Of a DNA stretch of 64,000 bases, positions 17,739 through 26,472 are shown one piece after another (positions within the stretch are counted from its first letter, which is position 1; the number at the start of each line of letters is the position of its first letter). This DNA comes from Streptomyces regalis (GTDB lineage: Bacteria > Actinomycetota > Actinomycetes > Streptomycetales > Streptomycetaceae). The notes beneath the pieces are model-generated. The model did no database searches. It was not told the DNA's origin and worked only from the letters and a program-made list of their open reading frames with translations. The translations under genes were made by a program, and so were the position numbers. The stretch lies in contig NZ_LLZG01000058.1 of the NCBI RefSeq assembly GCF_001509475.1, positions 51,367 to 115,366 of the forward strand. Direction: 5' to 3'.

Positions 17739-19222
17739 GCGGGACGTTCGTAGGGATGCCGGCCTTTCCCAAGGCCGCGCACGAGGCCGTACACGACCAG
17801 ACCCTGCGCGGCAATCTGCGGCACGCCACGCACACCATCCGCGCCAAGCGGGCGAAGGCCGTCGCGGAGGTGTCCGACTGGGCGGCGCTGCGGGAGGCCG
17901 GGAAGCTGATCAAGGACCACACGCTGCGTCATCTCGACCGGTATCTCGTGCAGTTGGAGGAGTCGGTCACGGCGGCGGGCGGTACGGTCCACTGGGCCGC
18001 CGACGCCGTCGAGGCCAACCGGATCGTGGCGGACCTCGTCAAGGCGACCGGCGAGTCGGAGGTCGTCAAGGTCAAGTCGATGGCGACGCAGGAGATCGGG
18101 CTCAACGAGGCGCTGGAAGCGGAGGGCATCCGCGCCTACGAGACCGATCTCGCCGAGCTGATCGTGCAGTTGGGCAAGGACCGGCCCTCGCACATCCTCG
18201 TCCCCGCCATCCACCGCAACCGGGGCGAGATCCGGGACATCTTCCGCAAGGAGATGAGCGAGTGGGGCCGCCCCGCACCCGAGGGCCTCACCGACACGCC
18301 CGCTGAACTCGCCGAGGCGGCCCGCCTGCACCTCCGCGAGAAGTTCCTGCGGGCCAAAGTCGGCATCTCCGGCGCCAACTTCATGGTCGCCGAGACCGGC
18401 ACGATGGTGGTCGTGGAGTCCGAGGGCAACGGGCGGATGTGCCTGACGCTGCCCGAGACGCTGATCTCGGTCGTCGGCATCGAGAAAATCGTGCCCACCT
18501 GGCAGGACCTGGAGGTGTTCCTGCAGACACTCCCCCGCTCCTCCACCGCCGAGCGCATGAATCCGTACACGTCCATGTGGACCGGTACAACAGACTCCGA
18601 GACGGCTGACGGCCCGCAGAACTTCCACCTGGTCCTGCTCGACAACGGCCGCACCGACACCCTCGCCGACGAGGTCGGCCGCCAGGCCCTGCGCTGCATC
18701 CGCTGCTCGGCGTGCCTGAACGTGTGCCCGGTGTACGAGCGGGCCGGCGGGCACGCCTACGGCTCGGTGTACCCGGGCCCGATCGGTGCCATCCTCAGCC
18801 CTCAACTCAGGGGCGTGACAAGCGAGATCGACGCCTCGCTGCCGTATGCGTCGTCGCTGTGCGGCGCCTGCTACGAGGTGTGCCCGGTCGCCATCGACAT
18901 CCCCGAAGTGCTGGTGCATCTGCGGGAGCGCGTCGTGGAGGGCGGTCAGGTGACCGCGCAGGGCAACAAGGTGGTGCTGAAGCCAGCGAAGGGGCACGCC
19001 GCCGAACGGGCCGCGATGCGGGCGGCGCGCTGGGCCTTCAGCCGTCCGGGCGCCCTGCGCGCCGGGCAGCGGCTCGCCTCGCGTACCCGGCGCTTGCATC
19101 CACGGTCGCTGCCGGGGCCGGGGAAGGCGTGGAGCGGGACGCGGGATCTGCCGACCGTGCCGAAGGAGCCGTTCCGGGACTGGTGGCAGCGGACGAACGG
19201 CGGAAAGGACGGTGGCAAGTGA
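17735..19222 (+). CDS. lutB: L-lactate oxidation iron-sulfur protein LutB
   Basis: 495 residues from ATG 17735 (overlaps lutA). The N-terminal LUD-like domain (about 70-290) has ISGANFMVAETGTMVVVESEGNGRM. Two ferredoxin-type [4Fe-4S] motifs follow, CIRCSACLNVCPVY (about 321-334) and CGACYEVCPVAIDIP (about 372-386). It acts as electron carrier in the LutABC lactate dehydrogenase complex. The C-terminal tail is Arg-rich, as in actinobacterial homologs. The stop overlaps the lutC GTG start. Confidence 0.93.
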   Translation: MSGTFVGMPAFPKAAHEAVHDQTLRGNLRHATHTIRAKRAKAVAEVSDWAALREAGKLIKDHTLRHLDRYLVQLEESVTAAGGTVHWAADAVEANRIVADLVKATGESEVVKVKSMATQEIGLNEALEAEGIRAYETDLAELIVQLGKDRPSHILVPAIHRNRGEIRDIFRKEMSEWGRPAPEGLTDTPAELAEAARLHLREKFLRAKVGISGANFMVAETGTMVVVESEGNGRMCLTLPETLISVVGIEKIVPTWQDLEVFLQTLPRSSTAERMNPYTSMWTGTTDSETADGPQNFHLVLLDNGRTDTLADEVGRQALRCIRCSACLNVCPVYERAGGHAYGSVYPGPIGAILSPQLRGVTSEIDASLPYASSLCGACYEVCPVAIDIPEVLVHLRERVVEGGQVTAQGNKVVLKPAKGHAAERAAMRAARWAFSRPGALRAGQRLASRTRRLHPRSLPGPGKAWSGTRDLPTVPKEPFRDWWQRTNGGKDGGK

Positions 19223-19860
19223 GCAGCAGGGAACGGATCCTGGGCCGGGTGCGGCGTGCGCTGGGGGACGGACCACGGGACGACACTCCGTACGAGCAGG
19301 CGGTGCCGCGCGACTATCTGCGCGAGCACGGGACGCGCAGTGTTGCGGAGACGGTCGATCTGCTGGCTGAGAACCTGGCGGACTACCGGGCGATCGTGCA
19401 CCGCTGCACGGCCGCCGATCTCGCGGCGACGATCGCCGGGATGCTCGCCGCGCGGGGTGCGAAGACGGTGCTCGTGCCGCCGGGGCTGGAGCCGGAGTGG
19501 CTCTCGGCGACCGCCGCGGAGCGCATCGCGGACCGGCCGGAGAGCACCCCGCATGAACTGGACGGGGTCGACAGCGTGGTCACGGCGTGCGCGGTGGCCG
19601 TCGCCGAGACCGGCACCATCGTGCTGGACGGCTCGGCCGACCAGGGGCGTCGCCGTATCACTCTCGTCCCCGACCACCACATCTGTGTCGTACGGGTCCC
19701 CGAGCAGGTCGTCTCCTCCGTCCCGCAGGCCCTCGAACGCCTGGACCCCACCCGCCCGTTGACGTGGATCTCGGGCCCCTCGGCGACCAGCGACATCGAG
19801 CTGGACCGGGTCGAGGGGGTGCACGGTCCGCGCACCCTGGAGGTCGTGCTGGTCGGCTGA
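19219..19860 (+). CDS. lutC: L-lactate oxidation protein LutC (LUD domain)
   Basis: 213 residues from GTG 19219, overlapping the lutB stop. It is a LUD domain protein with VTACAVAVAETGTIVLDGSADQGRRR (about 113-138), DHHICVVRVPEQVVSSVPQAL and the C-terminal SGPSATSDIELDRVEGVHGPRTLEVVLV signature. It is the third LutABC subunit. It ends the rightward operon and converges on the next gene, with 10 bases between stops, so read-through antisense is likely unless a terminator lies inside one of the genes. Confidence 0.93.
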   Translation: MSSRERILGRVRRALGDGPRDDTPYEQAVPRDYLREHGTRSVAETVDLLAENLADYRAIVHRCTAADLAATIAGMLAARGAKTVLVPPGLEPEWLSATAAERIADRPESTPHELDGVDSVVTACAVAVAETGTIVLDGSADQGRRRITLVPDHHICVVRVPEQVVSSVPQALERLDPTRPLTWISGPSATSDIELDRVEGVHGPRTLEVVLVG

Positions 19861-19870
19861 GTGAAGCGCC

Positions 19871-21409
19871 TCAGGTGTCGCGCGGCTCCAGCGGCCGCAC
19901 GGCGGGGCCCTGCACGACGCGGCCGCCGGGGTCGAAGCGGGAGCCGTGGCAGGGGCATTCCCAGGTCCGCTCGGCGCGGTTGAAGGCGACCAGGCAGCCC
20001 AGGTGCGTGCACTTCGCGGAGACGGCGTGCAGCTTTCCGTCCTCGTCCCGGTGGACGGCACAGCGCTTGCCGGACACGTGGACGACGGCGCCGTCGCCCG
20101 GAGCGATCTCGTCCACCGAGGTGGTCGAGGGGCCCGGCAGGTGCTGGAGCCGGTCGCCGACGAAGTGGCGTGCCACGTCGGCCTGGTGTTTGAGGAAGTC
20201 CTTCCCCTCGCGCAGGACGGACGTCACGCGGCGCGGGTCGTACAGGTCGCTCCAGGTGTTCTCGCGGCCGGTGATCAGATCGCACAGGAGGCGGCCCGCC
20301 ATGATCCCGCTCGCGAGTCCCCAGCCGCCGAAGCCGGTGGCCACGTAGGTGTGCCGGCTCGCGGGGTGCAGGGGGCCGACGAGGGGCACGGAGTCGGTGG
20401 GGTCGTTGTCCTGCGTCGCCCACCGGTGCGTGAAGTCGAGGTCGCCGAAACGCTCGACCGCCCACGCGGACAAAGTCTCGAACCGCGCCTCGACATCGCC
20501 GCCGGTGCCGGGGGTGAAGTGCTCTCCGGTGACGATGAGCAGGCGCTTGCCGTCCTCGTAGGGTGCCGTGCGCACGGAGCGGGTGTTCTGCTCGGGCGTG
20601 ATGTACATGCCGGTCGGAGCGGCGGTCGTCTCGATGGGAGCGGCCACCACCAGTTCACGGCGGGGCGAGAGCCGGGTGAACAGCAGGGCCCGGTCGAAGA
20701 TCGGATAGTGGGTCGCGACCACGACGGACCGCGCGGTCACCTTCACCCCGTCCTCGGTCGTGAGCACACACCGGTCGCCCTCGGAGAGACCGACCACGCG
20801 CGTGTGCTCGTGCACGCGGCCACCCAGGCGGCGCAGGTCCTCGGCGAGCGCGAGCAGGTACTTGCGGGGGTGGAACTGTGCCTGTTCCTCGACCCGGACC
20901 GCGCCCGCGACGGGGAACGGCAGGTCCGTGTCGGTCACGAATTCGGCGGGCAGACCCGCCTGGCGGGCCGCGGCGGCCTCGGCCCGCAGTTCGTCGGTGC
21001 GCTCGCCGTCCTCGGCGTAGGTGTACGCCGCCGTGTCCTCCCAGTCGCAGTCCACACCGAGCACCTCGGCGGTCTCGGCGGCGTGCCGGATCGCGTCCAT
21101 CTGCGAGGCAGCGAACAGACGCGCCCCGTCCTTGCCGCGGGTGCGGCGGAGCCGGTCGTAGATCAGGGTGTGCTGCGCGCTCAGCTTGGCCGTGGTGTGC
21201 CCGGTGACGCCGGCGGCGACGCGGTCCGCCTCCAGCAGGGCGACCTCCTGGCCACGCCGGGCCAGCTCCCAGGCCGTGCTGAGCCCGGCTATGCCCGCGC
21301 CCACGACGGCGACGTCGACGGCGAGGTCGCCGTCCGGCGGGGGCGCGAGGTCGCCGGGCGGTGCCGTCTCGATCCAGTACGACGTGTGGGTTCGGGCCTG
21401 ATCGTCCAT
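19871..21409 (-). CDS. FAD-dependent oxidoreductase with C-terminal Rieske [2Fe-2S] domain
   Basis: 512 residues from ATG 21409; the long upstream opening is antisense-like and ignored. The DAO-type FAD domain begins VDVAVVGAGIAGLSTAWELARRGQEVALLEAD (about 29-60) and ends near THRWATQDNDPTDSVPLVGPL and YVATGFGGWGLASGIMAG. From about 425 a Rieske domain carries CTHLGC and CPCHGSRF, the Cys-His/Cys-His ligands of a [2Fe-2S] cluster. Such proteins are common in Streptomyces; the substrate is unknown. It is cytoplasmic, without a signal peptide. It stands alone. Confidence 0.9.
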   Translation of the reverse strand: MDDQARTHTSYWIETAPPGDLAPPPDGDLAVDVAVVGAGIAGLSTAWELARRGQEVALLEADRVAAGVTGHTTAKLSAQHTLIYDRLRRTRGKDGARLFAASQMDAIRHAAETAEVLGVDCDWEDTAAYTYAEDGERTDELRAEAAAARQAGLPAEFVTDTDLPFPVAGAVRVEEQAQFHPRKYLLALAEDLRRLGGRVHEHTRVVGLSEGDRCVLTTEDGVKVTARSVVVATHYPIFDRALLFTRLSPRRELVVAAPIETTAAPTGMYITPEQNTRSVRTAPYEDGKRLLIVTGEHFTPGTGGDVEARFETLSAWAVERFGDLDFTHRWATQDNDPTDSVPLVGPLHPASRHTYVATGFGGWGLASGIMAGRLLCDLITGRENTWSDLYDPRRVTSVLREGKDFLKHQADVARHFVGDRLQHLPGPSTTSVDEIAPGDGAVVHVSGKRCAVHRDEDGKLHAVSAKCTHLGCLVAFNRAERTWECPCHGSRFDPGGRVVQGPAVRPLEPRDT

Positions 21410-21633
21410 GGCGGCCGAGTTCCCCGGACCGGCTGCGCCACACGACGGTTCGGGGGCGTGGGGATGTGCAGGGTCGCCGCCGTACGGCGACAGGTGCGCG
21501 GCGGCCGGCCGTGGGATCCGCCCGGTGGGGTCGAGGTGCGGGGCAGGAAGAAGCGCTGGGTGCCCGGGTGGGCCGGTGGGCCGGGTGTCGGGTGTCGGGT
21601 GTGGCGCCGAGTGCCGTGGTGAGCACCGTGGAA

Positions 21634-22563
21634 TCAGGCGCTCTTCCCTGACCGCCTCGTCGAATCGCGGCTCAGGATGCCGAAGGCCCACCGCTCGTTG
21701 AAGCCCGCCACGAAGCCGATGGCACACCAGAAGCCCCAGAACTCGGTGCCCTTGGCGGCCGATCCCGGGCTTCCCGTGGCCGGGCAGATCTCGGCCGCGG
21801 TGGCGGGCGACTCGAAGACCGGGACGATGCCGCCGCTGAGCAGGAAGTAGACGGCGAGGGCGAGGATCCAGCCGACGAACACGCGGTAGACGCCCTCGTG
21901 CCGCATGCTGCGGGCCATCTGGCCGGGGACGACGACGTCCTCGCGCCCGTCGGTCAGTCGACGGGTCAGCTGGTCCACGCTGCCCCGCAGCCGTACCAGC
22001 ACACTGAGCACGGCCCCGAACGCCCCGACACCGCCGCACACGAACGCGCCGAGCATGCTCCAGCGGTTGGTGCAGTTCAGCGTCACGCCGAGGGCACCGA
22101 GCAGGTCGACGCCCCAGAGCAGCGGCACGGCGAGCAGAGCGAGGCTTGCGGCCGAGCCGACGGCGAGGCCGATGTTCAGGCCCCGGCTGACGGCGGTCGC
22201 ACTGTCCTGCGCCAGCCGGCCCTTCAAGTCGCGGATCTCCTGGTCGAGACAGGCGGTCAGGTGCTCGTTCGGCTTGGCGTCGGCGAGCCGCGGATCGCTC
22301 AGCGCGTTGCCGAGCACCCGCACCACCGCGACCCGCGCCGCCACCCGCGTTCTGCGCTCGAAGGCGCGCTGCGAGGCGCCGAGGAGAAGCTGCAGTTGCA
22401 GTTGCTGTTCGGGATACAGATCGCCGAACTTCACATAGGTGCCGTCGAAGCCGGCCGGCACGACCTCCCGCAGCCCTTCGGGCCATAACTCGGTGTCGGC
22501 CCCCTGGACCGACTCCCGCAATCCCCGCCACCACAGGTGGCGGCGTCCCCCGTTGTCCGTCAT
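21634..22563 (-). CDS. Uncharacterised membrane protein
   Basis: 309 residues from ATG 22563; a longer upstream frame is not supported. I do not recognise the family. The N-terminal 100 residues are soluble and helical (YPEQQLQLQLLLGASQRAFERR). A stretch with about four hydrophobic segments follows (ASLALLAVPLLWGVDLLGALGVTL, MLGAFVCGGVGAFGAVLSVLV, VGWILALAVYFLLSGGIVPVF, FWGFWCAIGFVAGFNERWAFGIL). The last segment resembles the ends of Streptomyces proteins that anchor STAND/HTH or TIR-type domains, but none is present here. It is divergent from the ABC exporter pair, across a 207-base gap with no clear operator. Confidence 0.75.
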   Translation of the reverse strand: MTDNGGRRHLWWRGLRESVQGADTELWPEGLREVVPAGFDGTYVKFGDLYPEQQLQLQLLLGASQRAFERRTRVAARVAVVRVLGNALSDPRLADAKPNEHLTACLDQEIRDLKGRLAQDSATAVSRGLNIGLAVGSAASLALLAVPLLWGVDLLGALGVTLNCTNRWSMLGAFVCGGVGAFGAVLSVLVRLRGSVDQLTRRLTDGREDVVVPGQMARSMRHEGVYRVFVGWILALAVYFLLSGGIVPVFESPATAAEICPATGSPGSAAKGTEFWGFWCAIGFVAGFNERWAFGILSRDSTRRSGKSA

Positions 22564-22770
22564 GAGAAAGCTGTACCGGTGCCGGATCCCGGCCGGAAGC
22601 CTCCCCGCGGCACCAGTCCGGTCACCGACGTCACGGAGCCGTGACCTCCGCCAGGCCCCCGTCCGGGGGTGTCGCTGAGTACACCCGGCAATACGGGTTC
22701 TGCGCCCAATGTGGTCCGCTCGCCGGCTCCGTAGCTTCTTCGGCAGGGCACAGGGAGTGCCGGACGGAGA

Positions 22771-23565
22771 GTGATGACGATGTTGCGCGCAGGCTCGCGA
22801 CACACGCACGACAAGGGACCCGCCGCCGAGGCGCTCCGGCTGGTCAAGGTCACCAAGACCTACGGTGCGCACGACAGTGCCGTGACCGCCCTGGACGGGG
22901 TCACCCTCGGACTGGGCCGGGGCACCTTCACCGCGGTGATGGGGCCGTCGGGTTCCGGCAAGACCACGCTGCTGCACTGCGCGGCGGGGCTCGACCGGCC
23001 GGACAGCGGCATCGTGCGGGTGGACGGCACCGAGCTGACCGGGGGCGGCGAGGCCGAGCTGACGAAGTTCCGGCGGGGACGGATCGGGTTCGTGTTCCAG
23101 CAGTACAACCTGCTGGACACGCTCACCGTCGCGCAGAACACGGTGCTTCCGCTCAAGCTCGCCGGACAGCGCGTGGACCGCAGGCGGGCCAGGGAGGTCC
23201 TGACCTCCGTCGGCCTCGGCGACCGGCTCGGGCACCGCCCCGACCAGTTGTCCGGCGGTCAGCGGCAGCGCGTGGCGATCGCCCGCGCCCTGGTGACGGA
23301 GCCTCGGGTGATCTTCGCGGACGAGCCGACCGGCGCCCTTGACACGCGCAGTGCACGTGACGTGCTGCGGTTGCTCCAGCAGGCGGTGCGGGTGCACGGC
23401 CGGACCGTGGTGATGGTGACCCACGACCCGGTCGCCGCCTCCTACGCCGACTCGGTGCTGTTCCTGGCGGACGGCCGGCTGGCGGGCCGGATGGACGCCC
23501 CGACGGCGGACTCGGTGGCCGAACGCCTCGCGCACCTGGGCGACGACGTGGCGACGGGGGTGTGA
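22771..23565 (+). CDS. ABC transporter ATP-binding protein (MacB/LolD-like)
   Basis: 264 residues. Walker A is GPSGSGKTT (about 66-74), the Q-loop region [16 protein letters not shown], the signature [15 protein letters not shown] and Walker [13 protein letters not shown], the standard LolD/MacB pattern for exporters that pair with FtsX-like permeases. GTG 22771, ATG 22774 and ATG 22780 are all possible starts, and GGAGA precedes GTG closely. The permease starts 3 bases after the stop. The transported substrate is unknown; antimicrobial peptide or cell-envelope stress export is common for the family. Confidence 0.9.
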   Translation: MMTMLRAGSRHTHDKGPAAEALRLVKVTKTYGAHDSAVTALDGVTLGLGRGTFTAVMGPSGSGKTTLLHCAAGLDRPDSGIVRVDGTELTGGGEAELTKFRRGRIGFVFQQYNLLDTLTVAQNTVLPLKLAGQRVDRRRAREVLTSVGLGDRLGHRPDQLSGGQRQRVAIARALVTEPRVIFADEPTGALDTRSARDVLRLLQQAVRVHGRTVVMVTHDPVAASYADSVLFLADGRLAGRMDAPTADSVAERLAHLGDDVATGV

Positions 23566-23568
23566 GCG

Positions 23569-24879
23569 ATGTTCCTGCTGGCCATGCGGTCGATACGGCA
23601 CCACCCCGGGCGGTTCCTCGCGACGCTGCTGTCCGCCTTCCTGGGCGCGGCGATCATCATGACGTTCAACTCGCTGCACGACACGGCGGCGCAGGACGGC
23701 GTCGACCCGACCAGCGCGGAGACCCTGTCCACCGCGGCGGGCGTCGTCGGCGGCTACGGCACCCTGCTGGTCTTCTTCGCCGTCGCCTCCACCTTGACGG
23801 TCAACGTCCGTCAGCGCGCCGCCGAGTTGGCGCTGCTGCGCTGCTCGGGGGCGACTCCGGCGCAGCTGGGGCGGATGGTCGTGGGTGAGGCGGTGGCGGT
23901 GGCCCTGGTGGGTGCGGCGCTGGCGATCGGCCCGGCGATGCTGGGCGGACAGGCACTGCTGGAGGTGTTCCAGGACAGCGGCCAGGTCGCCGAGTCCGTC
24001 GACCACTCCTTCGGCCCGATCGCGCTCATGACGGGTATCGGCATCACGCTGCTCGCGTCGGCGGGCGCCGCCTTCCTCGCCGTACGGCGAGCCACGCGCG
24101 GGCACGAACGGCGGGGCGGGGCGCGGAAGTTCCTCGCGTACGCGGCGCTGCTCACCGGTGCGGCGTCGGTCTCCTCCACCTTCGTGTTCTCGGCGACGGA
24201 CGCCGCCCTGATGGCGCCGCCGGCCTACGGGGCGATCCTGCTGTCGGTGGGCTTCGCGCTGCGGGCACCGCGGCTGCTGGAGGGCGTACTGGACCGGCTG
24301 CCGCTGAGCGGGGCGAGCGGCTGGCTGGCCGTACGGAATCTGCGGGAGCGGGCCGGTCATCTGGCCGGGATCCTGATGTCGCTGATCCTGTTCGCGGCGG
24401 TGGCCACCGCCACGCTCACCATGCAGGCGGTGGAGAGCGACGCCGTCGAGGCCTCGGGCCTGACGAAGTCGGTCGACGCCAAGAACCTCGAGACGCTCAA
24501 CTTCACGGTCGTCGGCATCATCGCGGTCTTCGTCTGCGTGATGCTGGTCAACTCCCTGTATGCGGCGACGAGTTACCGCGCCCGGGAGTTCGGCCAGCAG
24601 CGCCTGGCGGGGGCGACCCCGGGCCAGGTGCTCGGGACGGTCGGTGCCGAGACGCTGATCCTGACCGTCACCGGAGTTCTCTTCGGCATGGTGGCCGCGC
24701 TGGCCGGGATCGTCCCGTTCACCGTGGTCCGCACCGACGGGGTGCTGCCGGGCGAGGCCTACGGCATCGGTGCCGCGGTGGTCGCGATCGCGGCGGCGGT
24801 GACGCTGGGGACGAGCCTGGTCACGGCCCGGCGGATGCTGCGCACTCCGGCGGTCGGGGCGGTCGCTGTGGCGTCATGA
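23569..24879 (+). CDS. FtsX-like ABC transporter permease (short form)
   Basis: 436 residues. It has an N-terminal membrane anchor (FLATLLSAFLGAAIIMTFNS) and two FtsX-type triple-helix groups (residues about 55-170 and 265-430), including LALLRCSGATPAQLGRMVVGEAVAVALVGAAL and QQRLAGATPGQVLGTVGAETLILTVTGVLFG. Many actinobacterial relatives are around 800 residues, so this is a short form with an internal duplication of the FtsX unit. It makes a dimeric MacB-like exporter with the preceding ATPase. A strong hairpin follows at 24915-24940. Confidence 0.88.
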   Translation: MFLLAMRSIRHHPGRFLATLLSAFLGAAIIMTFNSLHDTAAQDGVDPTSAETLSTAAGVVGGYGTLLVFFAVASTLTVNVRQRAAELALLRCSGATPAQLGRMVVGEAVAVALVGAALAIGPAMLGGQALLEVFQDSGQVAESVDHSFGPIALMTGIGITLLASAGAAFLAVRRATRGHERRGGARKFLAYAALLTGAASVSSTFVFSATDAALMAPPAYGAILLSVGFALRAPRLLEGVLDRLPLSGASGWLAVRNLRERAGHLAGILMSLILFAAVATATLTMQAVESDAVEASGLTKSVDAKNLETLNFTVVGIIAVFVCVMLVNSLYAATSYRAREFGQQRLAGATPGQVLGTVGAETLILTVTGVLFGMVAALAGIVPFTVVRTDGVLPGEAYGIGAAVVAIAAAVTLGTSLVTARRMLRTPAVGAVAVAS

Positions 24880-24914
24880 GAACGGTGACGTCGCGAGAAG
24901 GACCCCTACGACGA

Positions 24915-24940
24915 GGGGCGGCCGCTGCGGCGGCCGCCCC
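24915..24940. terminator. Strong bidirectional hairpin
   Basis: GGGGCGGCCGC, loop TGCG, GCGGCCGCCCC: a perfect 11-bp stem between the permease stop and the end of the TetR pseudogene. There is no U-tract, which is usual for Streptomyces. It would stop transcripts from both sides. Confidence 0.75.
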
Positions 24941-24945
24941 TTCCG

Positions 24946-25558
24946 TCACTTCACGCCGGCCGCGTCGAGCAGCGCGCTCATGGTCGCGGTGGCCGGCCCG
25001 TCCAGCGTCTCGACCTTCGCACTCGCCGGCGCGCCGGCCCTGCCCGCATCCAACAACACGGTCACGGTCGCGGTCGCCAGCCCCTCCAGGGTCTCCACCT
25101 TTGCACCCGCGCGCGCACCGGCCCCGTCGAAGACCAGCATCAGCTGGCGCGCGAGCAGCTCCGGATCCCGCGCCCCGCCTTCCCCCTCCCGCACGCGGAA
25201 GAAGCCCTCCAGTCGTTCCTTCGCCCCGCGGGCGACCACGCTCGCCGGGTGCTCGGGATCCTTCAGCTCGACCAGCGCGGCTGGACAGGGGCAGCCCCGG
25301 TAGGCGGGTTCCGCCGCTCGCGAAGAGCTGGTACATGGACCGTTTCGAGACCCCGGTGGTCCGGCACAGCGCCTCCACGCCGATGGAGACGCCCTCGCGG
25401 TAGAAAAGCTCGGCCGCGGCGTCGAGATGCCGGTCCTTGGTGGACGTCTTGTCCGATGTGGCCGTACGAGCGAGGTCACCTCGCCACGAAGCACCGGGAA
25501 ACCGATCGGTATCCGCCCTTCCGGTACCCGGAACCACTGTGACAGCATCACTGAACAA
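24946..25558 (-). pseudogene. TetR/AcrR family regulator, frameshifted with internal deletion and a C-terminal duplication
   Basis: The HTH part is clear in one frame (TSTKDRHLDAAAELFYREGVSIGVEALCRTTGVSKRSMYQLFAS, about 25320-25450). The ligand-domain part is in another frame (PAALVELKDPEHPASVVARGAKERLEGFFRV, then DPELLARQLMLVFDGAGARAGAKVETLEG). The frame switch is near 25290-25310. Relative to intact relatives about 40 residues are missing between the parts, including the segment after the recognition helix. The C-terminus is duplicated (AKVETLEGLATATVTVLLDAG / AKVETLDGPATATMSALLDAAG, about 84-bp period). The nominal start is TTG 25558. It is probably non-functional. Confidence 0.82.
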
Positions 25559-25564
25559 GCGCTT
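25557..25564. promoter_or_regulatory. Palindrome AAGCGCTT, possible TetR operator
   Basis: AAGCGCTT is perfectly palindromic in the divergent region between the TetR pseudogene and the moxR-like gene, 41 bases before the latter's TTG start. Sites built on AAGCGCTT are common upstream of TetR genes in actinomycetes. With the cognate regulator broken it may now be unused. Confidence 0.4.
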
Positions 25565-25605
25565 AGATAGGTGCTCCGACTGTCGCCGCCGAGCTGGAGG
25601 CCCCG

Positions 25606-26472
25606 TTGTTCACATCCGTCGACGACGTCTCCGCACGTCTGGCCGAGACCGGCTATCTCGCCTCGCCCGCGGTCGCCACGACCGTCTTCCTCGCCGACCG
25701 CCTCGGCAAGCCGCTCCTGGTGGAGGGCCCCGCCGGGGTCGGCAAGACGGAGCTCGCCAAGGCCGTCGCCGAGGTCGCCGGAGCACGGCTCGTACGCCTG
25801 CAGTGCTACGAGGGGGTCGACGAGTCCCGGGCCCTGTACGAGTGGAACCACGCCAAGCAGCTGCTGCGCATCAGCGCGGGCCGCGACGAGACGTGGGACG
25901 AGACGCGCACGGACATCTTCAGCGAGGAGTTCCTGCTCACGCGGCCGCTGCTGACGGCCATCCGGGGCGACGACCCCAAGGTGCTGCTGATCGACGAGAC
26001 CGACAAGGCGGACGTCGAGGTGGAGGGCCTGCTCCTGGAGGTGCTCAGCGACTTCCAGGTGACCGTGCCCGAGCTGGGCACCATCGCCGCAACGCGCCGC
26101 CCGTTCGTCGTCCTCACCTCCAACGCGAGCCGGGAGCTGTCCGAGGCGCTGCGCCGCCGCTGTCTCTTCCTGCACATCGGCTTCCCGGACGAGGAGTTGG
26201 AGCGCCGGATCGTACGGCTGAAGGTGCCGGGGCTCGACGAGGCGCTGGCCCGCTCGGTCGTACGGGTCGTGGGTGCGCTGCGGGCGATGGACCTGCGCAA
26301 GCTGCCGTCGGTCGCCGAGACCATCGACTGGGCGCGCACGCTGCTCGCGCTCGGCGCCGACACCCTGGACGAGACGGTCGTACAGGCCAGCCTCGGCGTC
26401 CTCCTCAAGCACCAGGACGACGTGCTCAAGGCGTCCGCCAAGCTGGACCTGGACACCCTGGGCGCCCTGTGA
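25606..26472 (+). CDS. MoxR-family AAA+ ATPase
   Basis: 288 residues. Walker A is GPAGVGKTE (about 43-51), Walker B region VLLIDETDKADVEVEG (about 126-141), sensor region VVLTSNASRELSEALRRRC and the MoxR lid domain at 200-288. The start is TTG 25606, supported by GGAGG 6-10 bases upstream. MoxR proteins work with a VWA partner as metal- or complex-insertion chaperones, as CoxD with CoxE in CO dehydrogenase maturation. The partner VWA gene overlaps the stop by 4 bases. The client here is unknown. Confidence 0.92.
   Translation: MFTSVDDVSARLAETGYLASPAVATTVFLADRLGKPLLVEGPAGVGKTELAKAVAEVAGARLVRLQCYEGVDESRALYEWNHAKQLLRISAGRDETWDETRTDIFSEEFLLTRPLLTAIRGDDPKVLLIDETDKADVEVEGLLLEVLSDFQVTVPELGTIAATRRPFVVLTSNASRELSEALRRRCLFLHIGFPDEELERRIVRLKVPGLDEALARSVVRVVGALRAMDLRKLPSVAETIDWARTLLALGADTLDETVVQASLGVLLKHQDDVLKASAKLDLDTLGAL

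Noticed and set aside
21634..24360. A 908-residue leftward frame covering the membrane protein and the ABC genes
   Set aside because: Only its last 309 residues look like protein; the rest is antisense of the ABC transporter genes.
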